Assembly: GCF_022201045.2 (NCBI RefSeq)
Contig: NC_068556.1
Coordinates: 24,161,501-24,225,500 of the forward strand
DNA: 64,000 nucleotides
Origin: Citrus sinensis
Taxonomy: Eukaryota > Streptophyta > Magnoliopsida > Sapindales > Rutaceae
Direction: 5' to 3'
Each line of letters opens with the position of its first letter. The stretch's first letter is position 1. A model generated the notes under the pieces. The model did not search any database, was not told where the DNA came from, and worked only from the letters and a program-made list of their open reading frames with translations. This document shows, one piece after another, positions 49,488 to 64,000 of this stretch. The position numbers were made by a program, and so were the translations under genes.

Positions 49488-52246
49488 ATGGATATTGATT
49501 CTGGCCTAAAAATTTTAAATATCAAATCGACGGAGGAAAGCGGGCATACACAAATGGAATCCGAGGAGTCTTCTGCACTGAAAGTATGATTTCCTTGTGT
49601 TTTTTTTTTTTCATTCATAATTCCATTGTTTTGTTGCTGAGAAAATTAAGTAAAGAAAGATTGTTATATATGTGTTTGATAAAGTGTATGAGGGAAAACT
49701 TACCACAACCAGGCTATATTTGATCGCGTTGTTTTGATTTCTTAAGACCAAAATTTATGGTTACATAGCAGTTTGATTTTAAATGGAGTTCCTGTTTTCT
49801 TAAATTTTTTCAGCAGCCAAATGAAACGGTTAACTTGTTTGTTGTTTATTTCACTGTTAGCATCAACTGATTGCTCTGCATTTTGATTGTTATTTGAAGG
49901 CAAATGACAAAGAAAAAGAGGAGATTACCGAATCAATGGACAAATTACACATCGAGGAATCATCTTCTGGACTGGCAGGGTCTTCATCTATCAACTTCAA
50001 GAGAAAACCAGTCATTATCATTGTTGTTGGAATGGCAGGTAATCTGATAATTTCTCATGGGCTCTGTCAATTTTGTATCAAAAAAAGAAAATAAGAGCCC
50101 AAAATATTATTGATATTACAAGAGAATGACAATTTTGAAATATTTTAAATTCTCTTAGGAAGCGGGAAAACAACATTTATGCATAGACTTGTTTGCCACA
50201 CACAGTCTAGAAATATACGGGGTTATGTTATGAACCTCGACCCCGCCGTCATGACCCTTCCATTTGCTGCCAACATTGATATAAGAGATACAATTCGATA
50301 TAAGGAAGTGATGAAGCAGTTCAATCTTGGACCTAATGGTGGAATTCTGACTTCGCTTAACCTGTTTACAACAAAGTTTGATGAGGTAACAACATATAGT
50401 GGACTTAACCTTACAATGTTGTATTTTATTTTCTCACATGAGTTCCTGAAGCTATTAATCTTCTGTTCTTCTGAAGATGAGGCCATACATAGATTCTGGA
50501 TTTTGTTGAATGGTTTATCTTCTTTCAATATTGTCAAGTCAACTGACATTGTGGACAAGTATTTAGATCAAATAATTAGATTAGTGCACTTGTTTGGATA
50601 TTAGATAGACCATCCAGTGTCTTGTCCGTCTTTCATCGTGTCCCATGTGAAATTTTAGGTTATTTCGTTGATTGAGAGGCGGGCAGATCATCTTGATTAT
50701 GTTCTCGTGGATACTCCTGGTCAAATTGAGATCTTTACTTGGTCTGCTTCGGGAGCCATTATTACAGAAGCTTTTGCTTCAACCTTTCCAACTGTGGTTA
50801 CTTACGTAGTTGATACACCTCGTTCGGCAAACCCAATGACGTTTATGAGCAATATGCTTTATGCTTGTAGCATCCTGTACAAGACACGATTGCCTCTTGT
50901 GCTGGCGTTTAACAAGACTGATGTGGCTCAACATGAGTTTGCTTTAGAGGTACAGTTCTTTTCCATGTTAGATTACTACTTTTGTGATTATTATCTTCCA
51001 TAATTGGATGACTTCTTATGGGATGCTCCGATTCTTGTCATTTTTGGAAAGATATAGAGCCAAAACAAAAATAGTAAAAGTATCATATTTTAATATTGAA
51101 AATACACACAAACACACACAAAAATTACTTTTGGACAATGTTAGTTTGGCATGATTGGATATACGACTGAGGTATGCACCTCAGCTAATTTCACTAATTT
51201 AATACATTCATGGATGTTGGCTAGCCTGAGTTTGGTTTTGCAAATTTCAGAGTTTACACAGTTATCCAAGTGGATGAGGTTATTGTGAAATGATTCTTTA
51301 AATGTGCTTTTCCGTCATTCCTTTTACCTCGGAATAGTCATTGCATTAGCAGGGGAAAGATATAATGGTTTCATGTTTATGAAATTTTGCTACTTTTTAA
51401 TGGGAAGACTGCATTGAATTGATTATTGGCTCAATGATAACTGAAAAGAATACTTTATTTAATTAGCATATACTTATTATAATCCTTTAAAAGGCCTTTT
51501 TACGCTGTTTCTAAAATCTGAATAACAGTTGAAGTTTTGTGCATTCTTTGATTTTGATTTAGAAGTATATGTAAGCATTGGTTCTTGGATTGTCTAATCT
51601 GCTTTGTATGCAGTGGATGCAAGACTTTGAGGTGTTTCAGGCGGCAATAAGTTCGGATCACTCATATACTTCGACTTTAACCAACAGCCTCTCCCTTGCG
51701 CTGGATGAGTTTTACAAGAATTTAAAGTCAGTTGGAGTATCCTCTGTTTCTGGTGCAGGGATCGAAGCCTATTTTAAGGCCATTGAAGAAAGCGCCCAGG
51801 AGTTTATGGAAACCTACAAGTATTGTTTACCTTTGATTAAACGTTTTCTCATTATTGCAGACCCTTACGATTGGTCAGTGTGGTCACATTTTCATATTTA
51901 TGCTGCTTATTACTGTCTGTGTAGGGCTGATCTTGACAAGAGACGGGCAGAGAAGCAGCGTTTGGAGGAAGAACGCCAGAAGGAGAACATAAACAAACTG
52001 AGGAAGGATATGGAGAAGTCCAAGGGAGACACGGTGGTCTTGAACACTGGTCTGAAGGACAGAGAAGCTAGGATTAGGGCTGCCATGATGGATGAAGATG
52101 AAGTACAAGAAGAAGATATAGATGAGGATGATGATTTTGAGAGACTTAGCGAAGAGGAAGATGTTATCGATGAGGATGAGGATGAAGTTACACTTCATGA
52201 GAAAGACATAGGTGGGATGGTCCAGCCAAGAGAAACCATGAACTAG
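49488..52246 (+). CDS. GPN1: GPN-loop GTPase 1 (XAB1/QQT2 type)
   Basis: Exons 49488-49583, 49900-50038, 50159-50385, 50659-50949, 51614-51819 and 51925-52246 give 426 aa. The start is the first ATG after an in-frame TAG at 49464. GPN1 is a conserved GTPase needed for assembly and nuclear import of RNA polymerase II; the Arabidopsis member QQT2 is essential in early embryos and acts with QQT1. Motifs: P-loop GMAGSGKTT (76-84), the family signature GPN (136-138, FNLGPNGGI), switch DTPGQ (172-176) and base-specificity NKTD (239-242). After the GTPase core comes a charged coiled coil ([20 protein letters not shown]) and a very acidic tail ([17 protein letters not shown]). The N-terminal ~65 residues before the P-loop are variable and hydrophilic. 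Complete and intact. Confidence 0.95.
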
Positions 52247-52596
52247 AGTAGAAGAGCTCGAGCCATGGACCATCCAATGAATTCATGCCATGTGTTTTCA
52301 TGATTGCCTATGTGTGTATTTAATGGTTTGCCATACTCTTTAATTTGTGGCAATTGAGGGGAATTTTGAACCCCAGTGGGATTTTGCTTTGCCATGCTCT
52401 TCATTGCTAATAGGTAAATGGTGTTGATAACAAGACATCCCATTCCCATGTATATTTGTATGTATTTCTCTTTGCATGACACGTCACCATGCTTATGCGT
52501 TCAATCGTTACAAAAAGATGGCGAGGCAGCGTCCAAATTTGGCGAGCGGGTTACAGATTCTTCATCTGCGAATAAGTTCTTGAGAGCCTTATAGAA

Positions 52597-53041
52597 GGGT
52601 TATTTCCACCTAACCCTCAAATCTTTCAACATTTTTCACTGTGCGCCCAAACTTTTTGATATTTTTCACCGCGCACCTAATTTCGTTAATTTGACCGTTA
52701 TTTTTAATGGAGTTATTTGAAAGTTAGTGAAATGTCTGAAATACCTCTTATCTTGAATTAGAAAAGAATTAAATGAGACAAAATGTTAATCTAATAATTA
52801 ATATTTATATTAAAAATTCTTAATTAAAAGTAATTAATAATAATCTCATCAACTAATTTATCAAATAAATTTAATTTATCATTATCAAATAATATTTAGA
52901 ACATGAACTTTCAAATTTATCCTTTGACCGTTAGAATAAATGGTCAAATTAACAAATTTGAGTGTGGATTGAGCATTGTTGAAACATTTAGCTGTGCAGT
53001 AGAATATGTTGAAACATTTGGGGGCAAAACGGAATTAACCC
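52597..53041. mobile_element. Mutator-type MITE, 445 bp, perfect 9-bp target-site duplication
   Basis: Exact 9-bp direct repeats CTTATAGAA at 52588-52596 and 53042-53050 flank an element whose ends are GGGTTATTTCC and, on the other strand, GGGTTAATTCC. Similarity between the two ends continues for about 50 bp (AAATCTTTCAACAT versus AAATGTTTCAACAT, CACTGTGC versus TACTGCAC). The interior is AT-rich and encodes nothing. TIR plus 9-bp duplication points to a non-autonomous Mutator-like element inserted between GPN1 and GAL1. Confidence 0.85.
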
Positions 53042-53050
53042 CTTATAGAA

Positions 53051-54554
53051 TCATAATCGAATGACTTGAAAGTGACAAATAGATACCACGTGCAGTCATG
53101 TGAGCCAATCTTCTTTTTATCTCCTGAAAATGATTAGAAGTTAGCATCGAGCCCGACTCCTCCATTCTGTCTTGCAATCTGACACATAGTCACACCAAGC
53201 AATAATGTTAAACATCACCGAGTTTCGGAATTTGGACCATCCGCGAACCGGAATCATGTGATTTCATTTTTTATTCCTTTAGTGCTTTTAATTTAGGATA
53301 ATGATAATAATAATAATAATAATAATCTTTATTATCCCAAAAGCACTTTTCACGTGATCTTCGCTTATGAAATAAAATCTCCGTTTAAATCCTTATGTAT
53401 AAACTATTCGTGTTCGCTTGTAAGTCAAAACTCCAGAAATTAAAAACAAAATATTTTCAAGAATCGGATCATTTTTACCAAGTAAAATTTAACAAGTTCG
53501 GATCAATTGGTTTTGATGTTTCCACTGATTTCTGAGTTGTGCGATAACTATAAAGGGACTTTAAATCTAATGGTGGAGTCAATTGGGATCAAAATTAAAT
53601 ATCACAATGGATTTTTGAGCTGTACCATTTACAGACTTTATTCAAGAGGAGTCGAGCAATATGCTGCTGCCGTTACAACAAACTCACAGCGAATTTTTGG
53701 ATTGGGTTAATAACAAAATGTGATTCGAGTAAAGGTTAAAAGAAATAGAAAAAACAGGTAAAAACAGCTCTAATTCGATGGTGGTTAGTGCTTAGCGGTT
53801 GTCAAAGATTGGATTTTGAGAAATTGTGAAGTAATAACAGCCTTAATTATCCTATTAAGCAATTAAATTCAGCCGTATATCACTAACTGCGGAGATAATT
53901 TTTAAGATATATGTAAAGAGAAAATGACACTTTCCTCCTTTATTTATTTTTTTAAAACATTTAGGCGCATTATACATTTTTGATAATTCCATATATAAAC
54001 GAAGAAAATATATTGTTGCGATTGGTATATGTATAAATTAAAATTTATTTATTTATAGGTTAAATGGGGTAAAAATAATTGTAGTAAAATACTTCAGTGT
54101 TGCACATAGCTAAGTCAGTTAAAATGACACGATAATATAGGGAAACTTGTGGTGCAACTGTGGTACCGTACCACAGTTACATCCAACCGTTGGATGTTAA
54201 TAGACTCCACCAATTTAAGTGTATTTAACGACTGGATGCAACTATAGTACGATAGCTTGATCCAAATAATATATATGGATGGGATAAAAGCGTCAAACCC
54301 AAGTGTAATTAATCATAAATGATCTCAATTAAACGACAATTCATCCACGTCAGCAGAAGCATCGTTTCATTTCAAAACTTCTTTCTTTTTCCTTGACCTG
54401 TAGATAAGCCATATAAATTTAAATTTTTAAAAAATTAATAAATTAAAAAAGTGAAAACAGTACAAAAGGGAGGGAGGCTTTCGGAGGTTGAAAGAGTGAA
54501 GAGAATCGTATAGAGGCAATTGAGTTGAGGGAATTAAAATCAAAATCGGAAAAA
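53051..54554. other. intergenic region and GAL1 promoter
   Basis: No gene seen. It contains a (TAA)n run at 53305-53327, a CACGTG at 53351-53356, and a decayed MITE at 54141-54263. The last ~100 bp are the GAL1 leader, with no obvious TATA box. Confidence 0.6.
54141..54263. mobile_element. decayed relative of the MITE at 10997-11147
   Basis: It carries GGTGCAACTGTGGTACCGTA, CCAACCGTTGGATG and a mirrored CGACTGGATGCAACTATAG. Its right end on the other strand, GGATCAAGCTA, resembles GGATCAGGCTA of the young copy. The arms have many mismatches, so it is an older insertion of the same family. A target-site duplication is not preserved clearly; AT-rich flanks share ATAATAT. Confidence 0.65.
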
Positions 54555-58917
<4,363 letters not shown>

Positions 58918-60001
58918 TCCATGTCCGATTAATCTTCAGCTTGAATAAAATATGGTCGTGTACTATCAGAACCTCAATCCTTACCGTCTTGAATTTTAGA
59001 ATCATCGAACGCAACTTGATCGCATATTTTTATTTAGCGCTCTCATAATTAGCCATCGTCAATCTGTCTCTGCTTATTTCCGGAAATGTCAAATGTTATT
59101 TTATTATTGTACAAAAGTCAGCACAATTCACCGTTTTATTGGCCGGACAAAGCTCAGCCTAATGGGCTGTAGGGCCACTTAGTTTGCGGAGATTTTTTAA
59201 CCCAACCACTGTTCTATCTTTTAGCCTAACGGGCCATGATCACGTGGCTTTGCACCTCGATTCAATGCCTATGCTACAGCCTCACTTGCATTTGATGAGG
59301 CCTGCTTGTGCTGGCTGGGCTTCTTTTAATTAGGTGTGTAAGTTTGTGATCGTGTAATTATTTGCCATCTGTCAATTTAAAGGACCCTGAAGGCCGATTC
59401 CCCTAAATGGCAAATATTTGTTTTTCCCGCAAATAATTTAGTTTTTGTAAGATGGTTAACATTTTAATGAGTTTATTTGTGGGGTTCAACGATGGGATTT
59501 GTATTATTACTCTTTAATGACAAAAAAAAAAAAGATTCATAGAAGAATACTTTCATCATCTAAAACTAAGGCTGCTTTTTAAAATCTGGTCGCATACATG
59601 TTTAACCTATTATAGTTCCTAGGCTTATGTCCGTTCTTCACTATTGAGGAGTTTCCCCCAAGTGCATGTACAAATACACCATTACAACTTACAAGATGCC
59701 ACATGGTAGGGCATATTTTTGCTCTTAATTTCATGATAAATTGGGGCAACATGTGTTACCAATTTATTTACCCATATGCATCAACATCGCGTGGTGGGTG
59801 GAATATCAACATAAAGATTTCGGATAATAAAATCTAGAATGATGTAGGTCCTTTTGAGTTTTGATCACTTGATTTATTACAATTTTCACAACAGATTAGG
59901 ACCCATCATTCTATGGCATAATCTCCATATCAATTCTTAGGGACCTCCTCGGTGATATTGCAACCCATCCAATTATTACAACAATATGATATTGACATAT
60001 G

Positions 60002-60033
<32 letters not shown>

Positions 60034-61017
60034 TGTATGTATGTATGTATCTTACAACAATATGATATTGACATATGTATATATATATATGTATGTATGT
60101 GTGTGTGTATATTAGCAAATGCTGAAGGAAGCTCATGCATGAGATTGACGACTAGTGAGAGACAGGCAGCGAATTATTAAGATTTAATAAGAGCAGGGCA
60201 GTCTCCCACCAAAACGGCATCATTAAACTTTCAGATTAGATGTTAGATATCATCACTGCATGATTTAATTATTTTCACGTGTGAAGTTGGTGTACTCGAA
60301 TTTGAGGGCCAACGGGCTATTATGAATGCCTACGGGCTATTATGAATCTGTGATATCTTATATGAACTCATTTTATCTTTTCTGTTTTTTCATTAACAAA
60401 CACAAAAGTCAGTCAATTTATTTTGATTTTAAAATAAAAATAAAAAGGAAAAGACGTGTGGAGATTCTGCGTCGGCTGCTGAGTGTCAGGGTAGTATAAC
60501 GAGAGTTATTTTTTTAGACATATATTTTATAAAATTTAATGTAATAATATAACGTAAGATTATAAAAATCTGTACAATATAATAATATAAAAATAAAAAA
60601 AGCACAATACTCCCACTCCTTTACGGCTGTTGATTATTTTCTGTGTGTTTAAAGACTTTATGTTGTTTGAGTTTTGTCTTTGTTCATGCAATTATCGCTT
60701 AGATTTAAAAGTTGGATGTTTTTGTATTTTACTTTGCACGCATAAAGCACTAGCTATGAGCAGGTGTCGTTACTTCAGATTTGGATAGCCTCTGGATTTA
60801 ACTTTTGAACCGTTGATATATATATATATATATATTCAGATTTCATAGTCAGACAATTTAAAAATGAAAGAAATTAAATTGTCGAGTGTCGGTGCTGTTT
60901 CTTCACTGCGATGTTATGTGCCACATTCAAATCTTCGCCGTAATTACATGACACCCATAAAAAATAATATAATTAATTAATAAATGAAACACGGAGAAAC
61001 AATCGCCGAAAGCTGGC
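58918..61017. other. intergenic region
   Basis: GAL1 3' UTR, then AT-rich DNA without a gene. A sequence ACAACAATATGATATTGACA occurs at about 59979 and again at 60053, flanking an ATGT microsatellite. A (TA)n run lies at 60817-60835. Confidence 0.6.
60005..60050. repeat. (ATGT)n microsatellite
   Basis: About 11 uninterrupted GTAT units. A shorter GTAT/GT run follows at 60088-60110 after a second copy of the flank. Confidence 0.95.
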
Positions 61018-61024
61018 TATAAAG
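61018..61024 (+). promoter_or_regulatory. TATA box of the membrane-protein gene
   Basis: TATAAAG lies about 1 kb before the start codon. The intervening leader contains donor- and acceptor-like sites (AAG/GTAATT at 61295; TTTCGCAG near 61425), suggesting a 5'-UTR intron. Inference from motifs only. Confidence 0.4.
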
Positions 61025-62027
61025 TTTGGCAGGCATTGAATTGAATTGATCCAGCAGCCGCAGCAGGAAGCACTTTCCAAGTGAGTCCTCAAAAATCATC
61101 AAAACCCCTCGTGTCCATTCCTTATATTTCGCTCTCTCTCTCTCAAAGTCTCCATTTTTATATAGATTTTCATATACATTCACAGTTGCACGCATTAATG
61201 CGGCTGCTATTTTGATCGGCAGCCCAGTTGTATGTGCGCACTCGCATTTGCTTGGCTTGCATTGGATCTGGGATTTTCCTGCCTTCATTTCTAAGGTAAT
61301 TTCACTTTTTTATTTTCTTATTTTGTGGTTTTCAATTTTACTCCTTCAAATTTTTATATGTATTTTTGTGTTCTTTGCTTTCTTTCAAGGTTACTTTAGA
61401 TTCTTGCTTATTTTGTTTTTCGCAGCCTGGCAGCTGGATTTGTACTTTTGATAAATTTTCAAACAACATTGTATTTTGTAACGTCTAGTCCTTTACGCTT
61501 TCTTTTTCATTTTTGAAGTTGGCGTCTGATGACTGTCATCTTTTGCTATAGATGGTAATGGTATTGTGTTAAAGAAGCAATTTTGTTACGTGGGTTTGTA
61601 CAAAGCTTGATCGTTCCTGTTGAGTGGGTTAGTGAAGATATTGGAGTTTATGCCGTTTCCATTTATGTTTTTGAATTGTGACTGTGATTCTGAATTTTTT
61701 TTTTATTATTATTCCGTGTTGGATCGGCAGATGCAGGGCAAATTTTAATTTATTAGTTCGTAGAAAGGTGGCAAGTGGCGTGAAGGTGAAGTTAAATTTG
61801 CCAATTATTGAAGTTATTTTAAGCTTTAATTGTGGGTTCAAAAGTGGAAAGTTATAATTGCTCGTTGAAGTGTTATGATTGTCATCTTTTGGTATAAATG
61901 GTAGTGTCACTGGGTTAAAGGAGCAATTTTGTTATGTGGGTTTGTATAAAGAATTGATTTTTGGTGGTATTTTGTGAAGATACTGGAGCTTTAGTGATTT
62001 GTTAAGTTGAGATTGTGGGGTTTTCTA

Positions 62028-63514
62028 ATGGATTATCGAGTTCCAGCAGTGAGAGATTTTGAAGTTGATCTTGAAAGTGGGTGTTCAGTTAGTGGAGATG
62101 ATTATTCGAGTGAAGAAACTTTTTCAGGCTTTAAAGAGCATGCAAAGGCAATGGTAGCTAAAGTGTGTAGTAGGTTTATTGATGGATCAATCAAAACTGA
62201 AGATAGGGCAAGTTTAGGAGGCAATGTATCTAATAGTAATGGGGTTTCAGGTGAGACTGTGATAGCGAGAGAGAGTAATGATGATGAAGGGAAGAAAGCA
62301 GTGAAGGAGAAACACAAGAAATCAAACAATAAAAAGCCCCCAAAACCTCCCAAACCACCAAGAGGTCCATCATTGGATTCAGCTGACCTGAAGCTTATCA
62401 AAGAGATTTCTGAACTTGCTATGTTGAAACGTGCAAGAATTGAGCGAATGAAGGCTTTGAAAAAGACGAAAGCTGCAAAACAGTCAACATCCAATAGCAG
62501 TCTGTTTGCCATGGTGTTCACTCTTCTGTTTTGTCTTGTGATATTTCAAGGTAATATTTCCTTTACAAAATTGAATTTGATTTAACTTGAATTCAGAATT
62601 TTTTTTTTAAGGATGTATCACAGTACAGATATATTGGTGCAACTAATATCTTTCTGATCATTGATTTGAATTTTGCACTAAATGCCTAATATAATCTTTC
62701 TTTTGCCTCTTCTCTGTTGTGAATTGAAGTATTCAATATTTATTTTATTCTTATATATAAGTTAATGCCAAGTCATGGGCTATCAGTTCCCTACACCTAT
62801 ATTCATGTTGATTGTCATGACAAATTCTGAGTTTTGGATCTTGTTTTGGCAGTGCTACATCAGCTCTAATCCCCCGATTTTTTTTTTTTTTCACCTTTAG
62901 TCCTTTCCCTCTTCATCGAGCTCATTTGTTATTTGTTGCCCATAATTTGAGAAAATGAGGAGAAAATTTGATTGCAGTCAATCATATCAAATGGATGTGT
63001 TCTAAGATTAGAACCTGCCTGCACTCATGTGTTCTTAACACCCAATCGGAATGGAATCAATCCAATGCTAATAGTATAATCTGACTTTCACTATGGAGAT
63101 TACCCTCTGATTAATGGTTTTTCAGAACAAAATACTTTCTTTTGCATAATTTCACTGTACCTTTGGTGCAATCAAGTGTTCATCGAATTGTGCTCATAAT
63201 ATTGCCTTTGCAGGAATGTCATCCAGAGGTACATCTGTAAGCTTCCAGGGATCTCCCCTGTCTGCTAGATTGACAGAGGGTGGCTTGATTTCAGTTCAGT
63301 TCTCTGGGAACCCATCTGCCAGTGATCCTAATGTACCTAGTCCTGGCTTTCCCAAGTATGTTACCATTCATTTCGGCTATAAATCTATATAAAATTACAT
63401 CTTCCTGCTGGATGAATTCTATAACTAAACATTGGTTATTGAAAAAATTGCAGTACGGTGCAGCAAGTTACCGGTTCAGATCAACAGCAAAAACTAAATC
63501 CAGCTGCCAGATGA
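62028..63514 (+). CDS. conserved plant single-pass membrane protein of unknown function
   Basis: Exons 62028-62550, 63214-63355 and 63454-63514 give 241 aa. The first ATG (MDYRVPAVRDFEVDLESG) is chosen; the frame is open to a TTG at 62007 without another ATG. Parts: acidic/Ser-rich N-terminus; a Lys-rich then Pro-rich linker (KKPPKPPKPPRGPSLDSAD, about 107-125); a strongly basic helix-forming stretch (LIKEISELAMLKRARIERM, KALKKTKAAK); a hydrophobic segment SLFAMVFTLLFCLVIF (about 158-173) that should span a membrane; and a Ser/Gly-rich tail with RGTSVSFQGSPLSARLTEGG. Positive charges before the membrane segment suggest a cytosolic N-terminus. I recognise the layout as a conserved plant protein but know no function. 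Both introns lie in the part after the membrane segment. Confidence 0.85.
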
Positions 63515-64000
63515 TTCAGAATCATTACAATGAGCAAGATCATATTGAAGGCTATTCTGGATCTTCCAATGCAAGCCACTCTCCCACTCTGACATTTGAT
63601 GGATAATTTATACTGCACTGATTTGAACATGAGGGTGGGTAAGATTAACGAACAAGTGTTTTCAAATGTGTTTTTCTAAGGCCATGCCATGAATGTTGTC
63701 TTCATAAGTTGCTTCCGCGGCAACCATCTGTCGATCAAATATGTATGTAATTATGCGTGTGGTTATTTTCTATTAAAGCACTCGATGAAAACTCAAGAGT
63801 GTTGAGTACAAGGCCAAATGACTTGGCAAGATTTTGTACATTGCAACTTAGCACCTATCTTGTAAATCACATTATGTTATATACCCACGAGAATCATTTG
63901 CAATTGCTATGGTGCTTCAATGAGGTGGAGATGGGATTTTCACATTTGATGTTGGCACGTGGGAATAATCCACGCGTGCCAGCTTGTATGCTCCAAAATA
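63515..64000. other. 3' UTR and downstream sequence
   Basis: 3' UTR of the membrane-protein gene, including TATTAAAGCA near 63770 as a possible poly(A) signal context. Near 63956-63982 GGCACGTGGG and CCACGCGTGCC form an imperfect inverted pair containing CACGTG. No gene seen before the window ends. Confidence 0.6.

Overview
The window is nuclear DNA from a eudicot flowering plant. AT-rich intergenic DNA carries many microsatellites, and the genes are split by GT-AG introns whose exons join in frame into known plant families. Protein similarity suggests a woody rosid, perhaps Citrus or a relative, but the sequence does not prove the species. I find eight intact protein genes and one small bHLH gene with a frameshift.

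Layout: (1) 1-17 kb is sparse. It holds a single-exon atypical bHLH gene of the AIF/bHLH147-149 type (3872-4498), a UPBEAT1-like bHLH gene broken by a 1-nt frame offset (14802-15063), and several inverted-repeat elements, including a nearly perfect Mutator-type MITE with a 9-bp target-site duplication. (2) 17.1-19.6 kb is prefoldin subunit 3 (6 exons), followed by a 57-bp x 3 tandem repeat. (3) 20-31 kb is a gene-poor AT-rich stretch with a probable SINE (21070-21296) and long TA/ATT microsatellites. (4) 31.4-32.7 kb is a WRKY48-like group IIc factor. (5) 36.6-37.8 kb is a PRX40-like class III peroxidase with a GC-AG intron. (6) 38.6-48.3 kb on the minus strand is FCA, an RNA-binding regulator of 3'-end formation and flowering (18 exons, two RRMs, a Q-rich tail, a WW domain). 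Its reading frame has no usable upstream AUG and appears to start at CUG. Its third intron is about 4.1 kb, the position where Arabidopsis FCA is prematurely polyadenylated. (7) 49.5-52.2 kb is the GPN-loop GTPase GPN1/QQT2, head-to-head with FCA across a short promoter with telo-box and site II motifs. (8) 52.6-53.0 kb is a second Mutator-type MITE with a perfect 9-bp target-site duplication. (9) 54.6-58.9 kb is galactokinase GAL1 (13 exons), with a recent tandem duplication of one intron/exon junction. (10) 62.0-63.5 kb is a conserved single-pass membrane protein of unknown function.

The genes do not form a pathway or cluster; this is an ordinary mosaic of housekeeping (prefoldin, GPN1, GAL1) and regulatory genes. 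The most interesting observations are about gene form: a probable conserved CUG start and long intron 3 in FCA, the duplicated splice acceptor in GAL1, the frame-broken bHLH gene, and three or four small transposons with readable boundaries. I found no evidence for a wholly new biological system.
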